5,445 nucleotides of DNA from an uncultured Oxalobacteraceae bacterium (GTDB lineage: Bacteria > Pseudomonadota > Gammaproteobacteria > Burkholderiales > Burkholderiaceae), in assembly GCA_946478765.1 (NCBI GenBank), contig CAMLDH010000276.1, positions 1-5,445 on the forward strand. The letters run 5' to 3'. The position numbers and the translations under genes are program-made. Shown piece after piece: positions 4,920-5,445 of the stretch. Numbering within the stretch: position 1 is the stretch's first letter; the number at the start of each line of letters is the position of its first letter. The notes beneath the pieces are model-generated. The model did not search any database. It was not told the origin of the DNA and was given only the letters and a program-made list of their open reading frames with translations.

Positions 4920-5445
4920 TAATCCATCAACGCCTTTGCTTCTGCAAAGTGGCCGCGATACGCATCGAAAATATTGCGCAGTGTATCGGCCATCGATGTG
5001 GTCGGCTTCCAATCCAGCTCTTCGCAGGTATTCGTGATTTTCGGCACGCGGTTTTGCACGTCCTGATAACCCTTGCCGTAGTAGGCTGCCGAGGTAGTTT
5101 CGATCAATTGCACCTTCTTGGCGGATTCCGCATATTCCGGATATTCGGCGGCCAGTTTCAGCATCATTGTGGCGAGGTCGCGGATCGAATAATTGTTGAC
5201 CGGGTTGCCGATGTTGTAGATCTTGCCGCTGGCGATGGCATCCTTGTTCGCGATGATCTTGATCAGTGCATCGATGCCGTCATCGATATACGTGAATGCG
5301 CGTTTTTGCTGGCCGCCATCAACGAGAGAGATGTTTTCGCCACGCACGATATGACCGAAGAATTGCGTCACCACGCGCGAGCTGCCTTCTTTCGGCGTGT
5401 GGATCGAATCGAGGCCGGCGCCGATCCAGTTGAACGGACGGAACA
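4919..5445 (-). CDS. UDP-glucuronate decarboxylase (ArnA dehydrogenase type / UDP-4-keto-pentose synthase), 3' part
   Basis: The frame is open from the window edge to the TAA at 4919-4921, giving 174 residues of the C-terminal part of an extended SDR (NAD-dependent epimerase/dehydratase) enzyme. Blocks RPFNWIGAGLDSIHTPKEGS, VDGGQQKRAFTYIDDGIDAL, KIYNIGNP and YYGKGYQDVQNRVPKI match the decarboxylase domain of ArnA. The Arg of QNRVP (codon 5048-5050) aligns with catalytic Arg619 of E. coli ArnA. The reaction is NAD-dependent oxidative decarboxylation of UDP-glucuronate to UDP-4-keto-pentose, the first committed step to Ara4N. The wording of these blocks and the tail FDAYRGHFAEAKALMD most resemble the stand-alone betaproteobacterial bifunctional UDP-4-keto-pentose/UDP-xylose synthases (Ralstonia type). 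Whether a formyltransferase domain is fused at the N-terminus, as in E. coli ArnA, lies outside the window. The internal GTG at 5372-5374 is not a real start, because homology continues upstream of it. It is coupled to arnD through TAATG. Confidence 0.92.
   Translation of the reverse strand, partial: FRPFNWIGAGLDSIHTPKEGSSRVVTQFFGHIVRGENISLVDGGQQKRAFTYIDDGIDALIKIIANKDAIASGKIYNIGNPVNNYSIRDLATMMLKLAAEYPEYAESAKKVQLIETTSAAYYGKGYQDVQNRVPKITNTCEELDWKPTTSMADTLRNIFDAYRGHFAEAKALMD

Noticed and set aside
4305..4922. Open frame of 205 codons on the + strand opposite arnD
   Set aside because: Antisense shadow of arnD; the translation is Arg/Cys-rich with no family signature.

Overview
The window reads as an ordinary chromosomal segment of a Gram-negative betaproteobacterium. 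Oxalobacteraceae (Herminiimonas/Janthinobacterium/Collimonas-like) is my best guess. It rests on the moderate GC content, the PIN-PhoH protein type, the short PiT transporter paired with a DUF47 gene, and lipid A aminoarabinose (arn) genes that imply an outer membrane. The genus is inference from remembered family resemblance, not a search.

Layout. On the + strand, the 3' end of a DUF47 (PhoU-like) gene (1-192) is followed after 147 bp by a complete PiT-family phosphate transporter gene (340-1347). This pair converges on a - strand block, and a symmetrical bidirectional hairpin terminator (1393-1424) separates the two. The - strand block, read from right to left, contains: the 3' part of a UDP-glucuronate decarboxylase gene of the ArnA-dehydrogenase / UDP-4-keto-pentose synthase type (4919-5445, running off the window); arnD (3963-4919), coupled to it through a TAATG overlap; a bcp/PrxQ peroxiredoxin gene with a GTG start (3318-3794), followed by its own terminator (3231-3274); and a 553-codon gene for a PIN-PhoH ATPase (1449-3110).

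How the genes fit together. DUF47 and PiT form a low-affinity phosphate uptake module with its likely regulator. The UDP-glucuronate decarboxylase and ArnD belong to the pathway that puts 4-amino-4-deoxy-L-arabinose on lipid A, which gives resistance to cationic peptides and polymyxin. The decarboxylase makes the UDP-4-keto-pentose precursor and ArnD removes the formyl group from the undecaprenyl-linked sugar. The peroxiredoxin (thiol peroxide detoxification) and PIN-PhoH (predicted RNase/ATPase) are separate stress or housekeeping functions, each apparently its own transcription unit.

There is no mobile element, CRISPR array, tRNA or rRNA, and no gene-free stretch longer than about 210 bp. 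I found no convincing undescribed system. The findings are modest sequence-level points: motif substitutions, operon boundaries, start sites and terminators.
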